Positions 34,575-42,454 of a stretch of DNA of 64,000 bases are shown here, piece by piece. The notes beneath the pieces were generated by a model. It saw nothing but the letters and a program-made list of their open reading frames with translations. It did not search any database and was not told where the DNA came from. A program made the translations under genes and the position numbers. The DNA comes from Spirochaetae bacterium HGW-Spirochaetae-2 (GTDB taxonomy: Bacteria; Spirochaetota; Spirochaetia; Sphaerochaetales; Sphaerochaetaceae), in contig PGXW01000002.1 in assembly GCA_002839355.1 (NCBI GenBank), positions 109,475 through 173,474 of the forward strand, in the 5' to 3' direction. Within the stretch, counting starts at the first letter, position 1, and each line of letters starts with the position of its first letter.

Positions 34575-35360
34575 TTATTCTCCGAGGTAGGCTGCCTTGA
34601 CCTTCTCGTTCTCCAACAGGTTCGCACTCAGGTCAGAAAGCACGACCACGCCGTTTTCCATGACATAGCCTTGCTTGGAGGCCTTCAATGCCATACGTGC
34701 GTTCTGCTCGACCAGGAATACCGTCACCCCTTCTTCCCTATTGATAATGGCTATCTTCTCGAAGATATCCTGAATGATGAGCGGGGCTAGGCCGAGACCC
34801 GGTTCGTCCAACAGCAACAGCCGTGGAGAACTCATGAGCGCGCGTGCGATCGCCATCATCTGCTGTTCCCCTCCGCTGAGCGATCGGGTCTTCTGTTTCC
34901 TACGGGCTCCAAGTATCGGGAAGAAGTCGTACATCTCTTCCTTCTTCCGTGAAATCTTGTCATCGTCGCGGATAAGGAACGCACCCATGTCGAGGTTTTC
35001 CTCAACTGTCATATCGGCGAATACCCGGCGTCCCTCCGGAACCAACGCAACTCCCCTTCCGGCGATTTCGTCGGTGCGCAATGTATTGCTGTCACTGGCC
35101 GAACGACGGCCAGGCAATGCGAACCGCTTCTTCACACCACTGGCACTGGCTTGTGCAATGATGTTCCCCTGATATGAGATGGTTCCTGTCGTGATCGGCT
35201 CCAAACCGACAATCGCCTTGAGCAAGGTACTTTTTCCAGCGCCATTGGCTCCGATGAGGCAGACGATATCGCCTTGGTCGACATGCACGCTGACATTACG
35301 CAAGGCCTTGATATTTCCGTATGAGACGCTGATGGAATCTATGGTCAACAATTCGCTCAT
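34575..35360 (-). CDS. livF: Liv-type ABC transporter ATPase (LivF)
   Basis: LivF is one of the two ATPases energising uptake of branched-chain amino acids or similar solutes. The 261 residues carry Walker A GANGAGKST (37-45), signature SLSGGEQQMM and Walker B RLLLLDEP. It is about 25 residues longer than usual: a basic, serine-rich insertion (about residues 69-94) precedes the Q-loop-proximal segment GVALVPEGRRVF. It overlaps livG by 4 bases and ends the livJ-H-M-G-F operon. Confidence 0.94.
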   Translation of the reverse strand: MSELLTIDSISVSYGNIKALRNVSVHVDQGDIVCLIGANGAGKSTLLKAIVGLEPITTGTISYQGNIIAQASASGVKKRFALPGRRSASDSNTLRTDEIAGRGVALVPEGRRVFADMTVEENLDMGAFLIRDDDKISRKKEEMYDFFPILGARRKQKTRSLSGGEQQMMAIARALMSSPRLLLLDEPGLGLAPLIIQDIFEKIAIINREEGVTVFLVEQNARMALKASKQGYVMENGVVVLSDLSANLLENEKVKAAYLGE

Positions 35361-36136
35361 GCTTCTTCCTTCCCAAGATAGGCTTCAATGACTTTCGGAT
35401 TGTGACGAATCTCAGTAGGTGTTCCTTGTGCGATATTCTGGCCGTAGTTAAGCACGGTGATCGTGTCGCAGATATTCATCACCAATTTCATGTCGTGTTC
35501 GATAAGGACGACGGTAATATCGAGGTCCCTGATTCGCCGTATGGTTTTCATCAACGAGTCTGTCTCGAACGGGTTCATACCCGCGGCCGGCTCGTCAAGG
35601 AACAGGATGGTCGGACTGGTGGCCAATGCCCGGGCAATCTCCAGTTCACGCTGGTGCCCATAGGGAAGGTTCTTCGCCAATTCGTCGGCAAACGCCTCGA
35701 GGTGGAAGAAGTTCAACCACTTCATGGCCTGCTCGTGCATCAGCTCGTACTCTTCACGTGCGCGGAGATAACTGTGGAACGCCGCACCGATCCGCCCGGT
35801 CACCGGACTCTTCCCCGTGGTGAAATGCAAACCGACCATGACATTCTCAAGTACGGACAGTTCCTTGAACAACCTGATGTTCTGGAACGTACGTGCTATT
35901 CCCATACGACATATCTTGTGCGCACTGTGGTTGGTGATATCGATTCCATTGAAATGTACTTTTCCCGAGGTGGGGGTATCGAGCCCAGTCATATTGTTGA
36001 ACAGTGTGGTCTTTCCCGCTCCGTTGGGTCCGATGAGCCCGGTTATAAGGCCCTCACGCACCTGAAAGTCGACCTCGCTGACAGCGACGACACCACCGTA
36101 GGCCCGCGTAAGTTTTGTTGTTTCCAGCAAAATCAT
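35357..36136 (-). CDS. livG: Liv-type ABC transporter ATPase (LivG)
   Basis: The 259-residue ATPase has Walker A GPNGAGKTT, the long LivG helical insert (about 100-140), a signature region LPYGHQRELEIARAL, and Walker B ILFLDEPAAGMNP, all typical of LivG. It overlaps livM and livF by 4 bases each, so the subunits are translationally coupled. Confidence 0.95.
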   Translation of the reverse strand: MILLETTKLTRAYGGVVAVSEVDFQVREGLITGLIGPNGAGKTTLFNNMTGLDTPTSGKVHFNGIDITNHSAHKICRMGIARTFQNIRLFKELSVLENVMVGLHFTTGKSPVTGRIGAAFHSYLRAREEYELMHEQAMKWLNFFHLEAFADELAKNLPYGHQRELEIARALATSPTILFLDEPAAGMNPFETDSLMKTIRRIRDLDITVVLIEHDMKLVMNICDTITVLNYGQNIAQGTPTEIRHNPKVIEAYLGKEEA

Positions 36137-37047
36137 GAGCGGCCCCCTTTACGGAAGAAGCTGCCTGGTGCGTTTCGTTTCTCACGACCAAGTATGCCCT
36201 GGGGTCTCCAGATCATCATGATGACCAGGATCAATCCGAACAGCACCTGCTTGAACTGTGGGGGAATGACGTTCGACAATCCGACCAACTGCGGGAAATA
36301 GGAGATGAACTGGATGAGGAAAGCTCCGAGGATGACAGCCTTGAAATTGCCCATGCCACCCAGAACAACCATGCAGAGCACCATGATGGATACCATGAAG
36401 GTGAAGGCACCTGGTGTGACCGAAAGTATGAACTCCGCCTGGAGACTGCCGGCAACACCCGCGATGGCCGCGCCGAACACGAATGCCCACACCTTGTAAC
36501 GGGTTGTGTTGATTCCCATGGACGATGCGGCGATCTCGTCTTCCCGGATAGCTTCGAGAGCCCTGCCAATCCGCGATTTTGCCAATCGCTCGAACAAAAG
36601 GTACCCGACCAGGACGAACAACCATACCAACACAAGAAAGCCCCACTTCTCGTAGGGACTGACCCGCACACCAAACACGGAGATCATGGGGATACGTTGG
36701 ATGCCCATAGGCCCGTTGGTAACCTTGTCCCAGTTGTTCAGGATATTGCGTACGATTTCCCCGAATCCCAAGGTGGCGATTGCGAGATAGTCCCCCTTGA
36801 GGCGCAAAGTGGGCAAGCCGATGACCAGACCGAAAAATCCCGCCACAATCGCGGCAAGGGGAATGGTTATCCAGAAATCGATTCCGTAGGTCACACTGAG
36901 GATCGCGGTCACATAACTGCCGATCGCAAAGAACCCGGCTTGGGTCAGGGACAACAGTCCCACGTATCCGGTGATCAGATTCTGTCCGATCGCCATAAGG
37001 GCATAGATGCCTGTATATATCAAAATCAACAGGATGAAGTTCAGCAT
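36133..37047 (-). CDS. livM: Liv-type ABC transporter permease (LivM)
   Basis: The 304-residue permease has about nine hydrophobic segments and the LivM motif region RALEAIREDEIAASSMGIN, which contacts the ATPases. The start at 37047 overlaps the livH stop by one base (TAATG) with GGAGAAGG upstream. It forms the channel with LivH. Confidence 0.94.
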   Translation of the reverse strand: MLNFILLILIYTGIYALMAIGQNLITGYVGLLSLTQAGFFAIGSYVTAILSVTYGIDFWITIPLAAIVAGFFGLVIGLPTLRLKGDYLAIATLGFGEIVRNILNNWDKVTNGPMGIQRIPMISVFGVRVSPYEKWGFLVLVWLFVLVGYLLFERLAKSRIGRALEAIREDEIAASSMGINTTRYKVWAFVFGAAIAGVAGSLQAEFILSVTPGAFTFMVSIMVLCMVVLGGMGNFKAVILGAFLIQFISYFPQLVGLSNVIPPQFKQVLFGLILVIMMIWRPQGILGREKRNAPGSFFRKGGRS

Positions 37048-37964
37048 TATACCTTCTCCTTCTCTACCTTGCCCAACAACCCTTCGGGTTTGACCAAAAG
37101 GATGATGATCAAGGCTACGAATGCGATCGTGTCGCGAAGACCATAGGGAATACCCAGCAGTGCGACTCCGAAGGTTTCCAGGAGACCGAGTAGGATGCCT
37201 CCCAGCATTGCGCCGGAAATGTTGCCGATTCCACCGACGACCGCGGCGACGAACGCCTTGAGACCGGTCATGGTTCCCATGGATGGGTACACCTTGATCT
37301 CGAGGGCGATAAGGAAACCGGCTGTGGCAGCCAAAGCTGACCCGATCGCAAAGGTGATTGCGATAATCCTGTCGGCTTTGATGCCCATGAGTTTGGCGGT
37401 GTCCTGATCCAAGCTCGTTGCCCGCATGGCCTTGCCGATACGCGACTTGTCCACAAACAGTTTCAAGGAGACCATCATGACTATGACAACGATAAGTATG
37501 AGTATCTGGTGGGGAGTTATGGAGACTCCACCGATATGCAGCGGCGTGTTGTCGAACGGGTACTCGAGTTTCCTCGATTTGGTTCCCCACATCCAGGCTG
37601 CCATATTGCTCAGGATGAACGATACTCCGATCGCAGAGAGCAATGGAGCGAGTCGTGTTGCTTTTCGCAACGGCTTGTATGCGATCCGCTCGATAGCCAT
37701 ACCCAGGCCAGCGCTGAACAGCATTCCGGCGAGCATAGCAATGAAAAATGCTACGATGGTCCAGGGGCCCAGGGTCTGTCCGCGGATGGCATCGAAGGTG
37801 AATAGGCCTATATAGGAACCGACCATCAGTATATCGCCATGGGCGAAATTGATGAATTTAAGAATACCGTACACCATCGTGTACCCCAACGCTATGAGCG
37901 CATAGATACCTCCGAGGGTCATTCCGTTCATCAAATGTTGAAAAAATTCAGCGCTTGATCCCAC
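37047..37964 (-). CDS. livH: Liv-type ABC transporter permease (LivH)
   Basis: The 305-residue permease opens with GMTLGGIYALIALGYTMVYG, the family's first helices, and carries RATSLDQDTAKLMGIK, its ATPase-contact loop. It starts at a GTG with AAGGAG seven bases upstream, right after a strong stem-loop (37984-38009). It is separated from livJ by 146 bases. Confidence 0.95.
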   Translation of the reverse strand: MGSSAEFFQHLMNGMTLGGIYALIALGYTMVYGILKFINFAHGDILMVGSYIGLFTFDAIRGQTLGPWTIVAFFIAMLAGMLFSAGLGMAIERIAYKPLRKATRLAPLLSAIGVSFILSNMAAWMWGTKSRKLEYPFDNTPLHIGGVSITPHQILILIVVIVMMVSLKLFVDKSRIGKAMRATSLDQDTAKLMGIKADRIIAITFAIGSALAATAGFLIALEIKVYPSMGTMTGLKAFVAAVVGGIGNISGAMLGGILLGLLETFGVALLGIPYGLRDTIAFVALIIILLVKPEGLLGKVEKEKV

Positions 37965-37983
37965 AATTGGCTCCTTAAAGAGT

Positions 37984-38009
37984 CAGACCTCCGGACTGGC
38001 GGAGGTCTG
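37984..38009 (-). promoter_or_regulatory. stem-loop just upstream of livH
   Basis: CAGACCTCCG-gactgg-CGGAGGTCTG, ten perfect pairs, ends about 20 bases before the livH start on the minus strand. It may stabilise the 5' end of the livHMGF message or attenuate readthrough from livJ. Confidence 0.55.
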
Positions 38010-38067
38010 CGAGTCGACGATGCCACAGTATCACATGTGTCGCCGACGATGCAACAAATACAGGACA

Positions 38068-38093
38068 ACAGGGACCGTATTTCCGGTCCCTGT
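38068..38093 (-). terminator. stem-loop after livJ
   Basis: ACAGGGACCG (38068-38077) pairs with CGGTCCCTGT (38084-38093), ten base pairs with a six-base loop, 17 bases after the livJ stop. On the minus strand it is followed by TGTCCTGT, a poor T-tract, which fits partial termination. Confidence 0.6.
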
Positions 38094-38110
38094 CATCTTT
38101 TGTGAATACG

Positions 38111-39289
38111 TTACTTGATCTCGACGAGTGCTCCGTCAACAACGGTGAAGGTTCCGACATACTTCGGAGTCTTGCCCTCTACCTTGTAGACACCCTGGTA
38201 CGCAACCAAATCGCCATTCTCTGCGAAGTTGATGGTTCCGGTTATGCCGGGGAAGTCGGTGGTTGCGGCGAACGCATCACGGACAGCCTTGCGGTCGAAC
38301 TTGCCGGTCGCTGCATACACTTTCTCGAGTGCGTCGAAGAGGATATAGGCACCATCGTAGGCGTTGGTTGCGAACGAGTCGGGAGCAAAGCCCCATTTCT
38401 TCGTATAGTCGGCAACGAACTTCTTGTAAGGTGCGGATTCAGCGACCTGGGTTGGTCCAACATATACAACGCCATTGGTATAGGCACCGGCCAGATCATA
38501 GATCTCAGGATTCGAGAAACCATCGCTGGAGAGGAATGGAATCTTCAGACCCAACTGGGTAGCCTGCTCGAGAATCTGAGCCATTTCAGCCGTATAGTTT
38601 GGAATATAGATGGCATCGGGTGCAGCGGCACGGATCTTGGTCAACTGGGTTTTGAAATCCTTGTCGCCGATCTGCGCTGTCTCTGCAATGGTAACTTTAC
38701 CACCGCGGCTCTCGAAACTCTCTTTTGTCCCCTCATACAAACCCTGGCTGTAGTCGTTCTTCACGTACAGGACGCCAAGTTCGCGAACACCAAGCTTCTC
38801 ATAGAAATAGTGGCCGGAGACTTCACCCTGCAGACCATCGCTTGCCACTGTGCGGAAAACATAGTCTCCAATGGCTGTGATATCTTTGTGGGTGCCGGAA
38901 GGAGTGACCATCATGATACCTTCGTCCTGGACGCGCTGTCCGACTGCGAAGGATACACCGGTGAACACGGGACCGGTCAAGGCAACGATCTTGTCGGAAC
39001 TGGAGAGCTTCTCGATACCTGCGAGGCCTTTCTGCGGGTCACCTTCGGAGTCTTCGATAATCAGCTCAACCTTGACTTTTCCAGCGATTCCGCCAGTTGC
39101 GTTCTTTTCTTCAATCGCCAAAAGGACACCCTTGGAGATCAGATCGCCATAGTTTGCGTAGTCACCGGTCATGGGACCAATGAAACCGACTTTTACAGAG
39201 CTGGGAGCAGCTTCCTTTCCACCAGCTGCGAACACTGCCATGGTACTTGCCAGAGCGACAATCATGATTACAGCAAAAACTTTCTTCAT
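38111..39289 (-). CDS. livJ: Liv-type ABC transporter substrate-binding protein
   Basis: The periplasmic binding protein of 392 residues has a signal peptide ending in FAAGGKE, with no cysteine at the cleavage site. The mature part begins VKVGFIGPMTGDYANYG, the type I periplasmic fold of LivJ/LivK, with the ligand-contacting region VTPSGTHKD. Known relatives bind leucine, isoleucine and valine, but some bind other amides or aromatics. The ATG at 39289 has AGGAGG five bases upstream. Hairpins after the gene should keep its level above that of the membrane parts. Confidence 0.93.
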   Translation of the reverse strand: MKKVFAVIMIVALASTMAVFAAGGKEAAPSSVKVGFIGPMTGDYANYGDLISKGVLLAIEEKNATGGIAGKVKVELIIEDSEGDPQKGLAGIEKLSSSDKIVALTGPVFTGVSFAVGQRVQDEGIMMVTPSGTHKDITAIGDYVFRTVASDGLQGEVSGHYFYEKLGVRELGVLYVKNDYSQGLYEGTKESFESRGGKVTIAETAQIGDKDFKTQLTKIRAAAPDAIYIPNYTAEMAQILEQATQLGLKIPFLSSDGFSNPEIYDLAGAYTNGVVYVGPTQVAESAPYKKFVADYTKKWGFAPDSFATNAYDGAYILFDALEKVYAATGKFDRKAVRDAFAATTDFPGITGTINFAENGDLVAYQGVYKVEGKTPKYVGTFTVVDGALVEIK

Positions 39290-39378
39290 ACATACCTCCT
39301 GTATGGTTTCCCCAAATCCCAACCGACCACTTCCACACTGGGAAATCGCCGACCAGATATTTTGGTAAAGTTATCGGA

Positions 39379-39409
39379 ATTATATACATAAATAAGTATA
39401 TTTATTCAA
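39379..39409 (-). promoter_or_regulatory. promoter region of the liv operon
   Basis: On the minus strand TTGAAT (39409-39404) is followed by TATATA after 17 bases and by a perfect TATAAT (39384-39379) after 19. Which -10 is used cannot be decided by eye. The leader to livJ is about 80-90 bases. Confidence 0.5.
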
Positions 39410-39591
39410 CACTCTTCCATCTTTATTGGTAAAAAAACTTTCGGGACTTCAACGTACTTAATTTTTAGCCCATCGGAAATTGATTCTGATATATTATCCC
39501 ACCCTCTTTCACCCGAATTCCTATCGCAACTACCATCGACAATCACATCGCATGGGTCTGAGAATGGCGTGTACACAATTTCTTCAACTCT
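39410..39591. other. AT-rich intergenic stretch without a recognised gene
   Basis: This is part of the only gap longer than 300 bases (39290-39681). Apart from the liv promoter on its left and the inverted repeat on its right, I see no coding frame with a ribosome site, no RNA gene and no repeat. Base composition is clearly richer in A and T than the flanking genes. Confidence 0.5.
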
Positions 39592-39611
39592 ATGTAAAAT
39601 ATACTTTACAT
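39592..39611. promoter_or_regulatory. inverted repeat upstream of the membrane protein/XRE pair
   Basis: ATGTAAA-atatac-TTTACAT (39592-39598 and 39605-39611) lies 70 bases before the membrane protein gene. A TATAAA -10-like box is at 39639-39644. It is a candidate operator for the XRE protein encoded at 40169. Confidence 0.4.
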
Positions 39612-39681
39612 TTAGTATGTTCTGTATTACATTGTGTCTATAAAAGCTTACTATTGGATACAAAATGAGGAGAAACGATAT

Positions 39682-40167
39682 ATGTCGTATCAAGAAAAGA
39701 AGATTCTTACGAATATGCTGTCGGGTATTGTGGTCCTTGTCGCCTACTACATCTACGCATTCGGGCGCTACAGGAATGGCTTGGCAGAGGCAAACGACCT
39801 GAAATTCTGGGCAGGGGCCATGCTGCTCTTTATCGGAATCGGTGTTGTCGCCTCGATCATCATCATGATCATCTTCCATATCCTCTATGCCATCGCCATC
39901 GCGGTGAAACAACGCAATTATGATGATAAGGAAATCAACCATACGATCGAAGCCTCGATGGTTGAAGATGAGATGGACACGTTGATCGGGCTGAAGTCCT
40001 CGCGAATCGGATTCATCTTCGCTGGCATTGGATTCGTAGCTGCCTTGGTTTCGCTCATGCTCGGACAACCGCCGTTTGTCATGCTCAACCTCCTATTCTT
40101 TTCCTTCAGCATCGGTTCTCTGGCTGAGGGTGGTTTCAGTATCTATTACTATCGCAAGGGGCTCTAA
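39682..40167 (+). CDS. four-helix membrane protein of a DUF2178-like type
   Basis: The 161-residue protein has four predicted membrane helices: about residues 10-30, 42-70, 107-125 and 130-150. A charged cytoplasmic loop between helices 2 and 3 ([24 protein letters not shown]) interrupts them. Small membrane proteins of this shape are commonly paired with a tiny XRE regulator, as here, and their role is unknown. AGGAG lies nine bases before the ATG. The XRE gene follows after one base. Confidence 0.75.
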   Translation: MSYQEKKILTNMLSGIVVLVAYYIYAFGRYRNGLAEANDLKFWAGAMLLFIGIGVVASIIIMIIFHILYAIAIAVKQRNYDDKEINHTIEASMVEDEMDTLIGLKSSRIGFIFAGIGFVAALVSLMLGQPPFVMLNLLFFSFSIGSLAEGGFSIYYYRKGL

Positions 40168-40168
40168 A

Positions 40169-40399
40169 TTGAAGAAGAACATTGAAATCACCAACACTAT
40201 CAGGACATTGCGCTTCTTTGCCAATGAAATGACCCAACAGCAGCTTGCAGAGAAGACCGGCGTCTCCCGTCAGACCATTATTGCGGTAGAAGCCGGAAAA
40301 TATTCTCCATCCCTGGAGTTGGCTTTCCGTATCGCCGACGCTTTCGGTGTACAGATAGGTGAAGTCTTCGGGTATGAAACAAAGGGAGAGAACAAGTGA
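40169..40399 (+). CDS. small XRE-family helix-turn-helix regulator
   Basis: The 76-residue protein is almost entirely an XRE domain (about residues 8-65): [45 protein letters not shown]. It resembles the YozG-type mini-regulators that accompany membrane proteins. It starts at a TTG with AAGGGG upstream, and overlaps the next gene by 4 bases. The three genes thus form one translational unit; autoregulation through the inverted repeat at 39592-39611 is inferred. Confidence 0.85.
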   Translation: MKKNIEITNTIRTLRFFANEMTQQQLAEKTGVSRQTIIAVEAGKYSPSLELAFRIADAFGVQIGEVFGYETKGENK

Positions 40400-41343
40400 A
40401 AGCTATCGTGTTTGAGAAGGTGAAGTCGTCGAAAACTCTGGTCCTTCGCGAAGTACCGAAACCGATTCCACAGGACCATGATGTATTGGTGCGCATCCAT
40501 GCCGCATCCGTGAATGCGCTCGACTACCGTCCGATGCAGATGGGGATCGGCATGCCGAAGAGCCGGATATTTGGTGCCGATATCGTGGGAATCGTCGAAG
40601 CGGTGGGTGGACAAGTCAGCACCTTCAAACCAGGCGACATGGTGGTCGGAGATATCTCTGACAACGGATGCGGTGGCTTTGCCGAATATGTTGCTGTTGC
40701 TGAGGATGCACTGGTCCTGAAACCGGCCGCCATTACCGACGAGTTCGCCGCCGCAGTCCCGGTGGCCGCTGTAACAGCCTTGCAGGCCTTGCGCGACAAG
40801 GGGGATATCAAGCCGGGAATGAACGTACTCATCTATGGTGCTGGAGGTGGTGTCGGTACATATGCCGTCCAATTGGCTTCCTATTTTGGTGCCCACGTGA
40901 CCGCTGTCTGCAGCGCACGCAATACCGAACTCGTACGCAGCCTGGGAGCAAGCGAAGTGATCGATTATAAGCTCGAGGATATCACCACCAGTAATCGCCA
41001 CTTCGACCGGATCATCGCTATCAATGGCCATCACCCCCTTTCAGCCTATAAGCGCATCCTCTCTCCAGATGGCATGCTCGTTGTGGTGGGAGGATCCTTG
41101 AAGCAGATACTTACTGCGCTTTTCTTTGGATCGTTACTGTCGCTGGGCAACAGGAAAATACGTACACTCGCTGCGAAACCCAACGTGAGGGATTTGGAGT
41201 TCGTCCTGGAGCTGGTCGCTTCCGGCAAGCTGCGCCCGGTCATAGACCGGCACTACCCTTTGGAGGAGACTGCGAAAGCAATGCAATACATAAGCGAAGG
41301 CCATGCCCAGGGCAAGGTGGTGATTACTATCGGTTCGAAGTGA
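40396..41343 (+). CDS. zinc-less medium-chain dehydrogenase (quinone oxidoreductase type)
   Basis: The 315-residue protein has the GroES-like N-domain and a Rossmann domain with [14 protein letters not shown] near residue 150. The cysteine and histidine ligands of zinc alcohol dehydrogenases are missing, which places it with NADPH:quinone oxidoreductases (QOR/YhdH). It starts at a GTG overlapping the XRE stop codon. Association with the XRE/membrane pair suggests a stress-linked reductase; substrate unknown. Confidence 0.85.
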   Translation: MKAIVFEKVKSSKTLVLREVPKPIPQDHDVLVRIHAASVNALDYRPMQMGIGMPKSRIFGADIVGIVEAVGGQVSTFKPGDMVVGDISDNGCGGFAEYVAVAEDALVLKPAAITDEFAAAVPVAAVTALQALRDKGDIKPGMNVLIYGAGGGVGTYAVQLASYFGAHVTAVCSARNTELVRSLGASEVIDYKLEDITTSNRHFDRIIAINGHHPLSAYKRILSPDGMLVVVGGSLKQILTALFFGSLLSLGNRKIRTLAAKPNVRDLEFVLELVASGKLRPVIDRHYPLEETAKAMQYISEGHAQGKVVITIGSK

Positions 41344-41412
41344 TGAGTTGGAAAAATTCAAGGCCTGCCCATACCTCCTGTGCTCAATAACTCCCTCTTA
41401 TGCGTATGGATG

Positions 41413-41442
41413 TTGACGAACTGGCGTGGAATCACCTATCAT
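41413..41442 (+). promoter_or_regulatory. promoter of the tRNA-Arg gene
   Basis: TTGACG (41413-41418), 18 bases, TATCAT (41437-41442). The start of transcription would be about 6 bases before the mature tRNA 5' end. Confidence 0.55.
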
Positions 41443-41454
41443 CACAGACACTTC

Positions 41455-41528
41455 GCTCCGATAGCTCAGCTGGATAGAGCACTTCCCTCCTAAGGAAGGG
41501 GTCACGCGTTCGAATCGCGTTCGGGGTA
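41455..41528 (+). tRNA. tRNA-Arg (anticodon CCU)
   Basis: The cloverleaf is complete: acceptor GCTCCGA/TCGGGGT (with G1-U72 and U3-G70 wobbles), D-arm GCTC/GAGC, anticodon stem CTTCC/GGAAG with loop CTCCTAA, and T-arm ACGCG/CGCGT with TTCGAAT. The anticodon CCU reads AGG. The discriminator base is A, and CCA is not encoded. A Rho-independent terminator follows at once. Confidence 0.95.
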
Positions 41529-41532
41529 TGCA

Positions 41533-41568
41533 GCGAGGCCGTGCAATGATTTGCACGGCCTCGCTTTG
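41533..41568 (+). terminator. terminator of the tRNA-Arg gene
   Basis: A 14-base-pair perfect stem, GCGAGGCCGTGCAA paired with TTGCACGGCCTCGC around the loop TGAT, followed by TTTG. It begins 5 bases after the tRNA. Confidence 0.8.
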
Positions 41569-41569
41569 C

Positions 41570-41610
41570 AAGTACCTGGTACCTGTTTGACAATTTGTAT
41601 TCAAAATTTT
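41570..41610. repeat. 41-bp direct repeat, left copy
   Basis: This 41-base segment, beginning AAGTACCTGGTACCTG and ending in TTCAAAATTTT, recurs at 42332-42372 with a single difference (T to C at position 11). The two copies bracket the toxin-antitoxin module exactly. The core contains TTGACA and the small palindrome GGTACC. Confidence 0.85.
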
Positions 41611-41704
41611 CTGACAAAGAACTGGTTCACGGCCCGCGCTTATTATTGTGTCCATCTCGAAACAACATGTCAGGATTGAATTTTTCTTCAATAGAACGAA
41701 CACC

Positions 41705-41733
41705 TTGACAAGTACTATTTATTGTAGTACTTT
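41705..41733 (+). promoter_or_regulatory. promoter and operator of the toxin-antitoxin module
   Basis: TTGACA (41705-41710) is followed by a perfect inverted repeat with 8-base arms, AAGTACTA (41710-41717) and TAGTACTT (41725-41732), spaced by 7. The repeat fills the spacer and reaches the weak -10 position, the expected site for autorepression by an XRE antitoxin. Confidence 0.6.
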
Positions 41734-41788
41734 AACGCACGAACTATGCTGTGGTGATGTCATCGAAGCTTGAGCGGATTATCAGGGA

Positions 41789-42004
41789 ATGCCAAGGAAT
41801 GCACAGTTTACCCTGAAGAAGTTGGTTGATGATATCAGACTTTCAGGACCCGCCCAGTCAGGATACAAAAACTTCAGCAAGCTGGGCAGCAACACGTTTC
41901 ATTGTCATCTTGCTTATCATTGGGTAGCGTGCTGGAAAAATGTAGAAGATCAGTACATCGTGGAGGTGTATTATGTTGGTAGTCGTGAAAAAGCACCCTA
42001 TTGA
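41789..42004 (+). CDS. putative RelE-like toxin
   Basis: The 71-residue basic protein ends in IVEVYYVGSREKAPY and contains FHCHLAYHWVACWK, which fit the RelE/ParE strand order, so it is read as a small mRNA-interferase-type toxin. This is a family-level guess. The chosen ATG has no proper ribosome site. Another frame upstream (from ATG 41757: MSSKLERIIRECQG) looks like a natural N-terminus that would join this one after a one-base shift, so the gene may be frameshifted. It overlaps the antitoxin gene by 32 bases. Confidence 0.6.
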   Translation: MPRNAQFTLKKLVDDIRLSGPAQSGYKNFSKLGSNTFHCHLAYHWVACWKNVEDQYIVEVYYVGSREKAPY

Positions 42005-42332
42005 ATTCCGCGTAGAAGGAAATATCCCTTGCACACTGATCGATTCTCTCAAGCTGGAGTATGGGGACGCCATGAGCATTGAGGATGATGGCAATCTGAT
42101 GCCCGTGGAAGATATGGCTTGGTACAAGAACTTGCAAGGTGAAGATTCCCCCGGCAAGAACCTGCGGTTTTACCGCAAGATGCAAAATCTCACGCAAATC
42201 CAGCTTGCTGAGAAACTTGGTGTAGCCAAGCAGTTCATCTCCGACATGGAGCGGGATTACAAACCCATCAGCCGAAAAATGGCCAAGCGACTTGCCGCAC
42301 TATTTTCCATAGATGCCGGAAGATTTATATAA
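41973..42332 (+). CDS. XRE-family antitoxin
   Basis: The 119-residue protein has a unique N-terminal domain (1-60), probably the toxin-binding part, and a C-terminal XRE domain (63-117; LTQIQLAEKLGVAKQFISDMERDYKPIS). GGAGG stands seven bases before the ATG, inside the toxin gene. Toxin first, antitoxin second, as in higBA- and relE/XRE-type pairs. Its TAA ends exactly where the right 41-bp repeat begins. It should bind the inverted repeat at 41710-41732. Confidence 0.78.
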   Translation: MLVVVKKHPIEFRVEGNIPCTLIDSLKLEYGDAMSIEDDGNLMPVEDMAWYKNLQGEDSPGKNLRFYRKMQNLTQIQLAEKLGVAKQFISDMERDYKPISRKMAKRLAALFSIDAGRFI

Positions 42333-42372
42333 AGTACCTGGCACCTGTTTGACAATTTGTATTCAAAATTTT
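42332..42372. repeat. 41-bp direct repeat, right copy
   Basis: 40 of 41 bases are identical to 41570-41610. The repeat starts on the last base of the antitoxin stop codon. With the left copy it frames a 762-base unit (repeat start to repeat start), as expected if the module was inserted, or can be lost, by recombination between the repeats. Confidence 0.85.
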
Positions 42373-42454
42373 TCACTACTCCCCTTCCAAACATTACAAT
42401 TGTCACTATCGCGATCCAAGGGCCTTGCCTATACTGGGACTCGAGGTACAGCAC

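Noticed and set aside
39480..39668. 62-codon frame in the gap before the membrane protein/XRE pair
   Set aside because: No ribosome site, odd composition rich in Tyr, His and Leu, and it overlaps the candidate operator and promoter of the next gene.
41455..41610. Prophage or integrative element attachment site at tRNA-Arg
   Set aside because: The 41-bp repeat starts after the tRNA terminator and does not copy the tRNA 3' end, and no integrase gene is present in the window.
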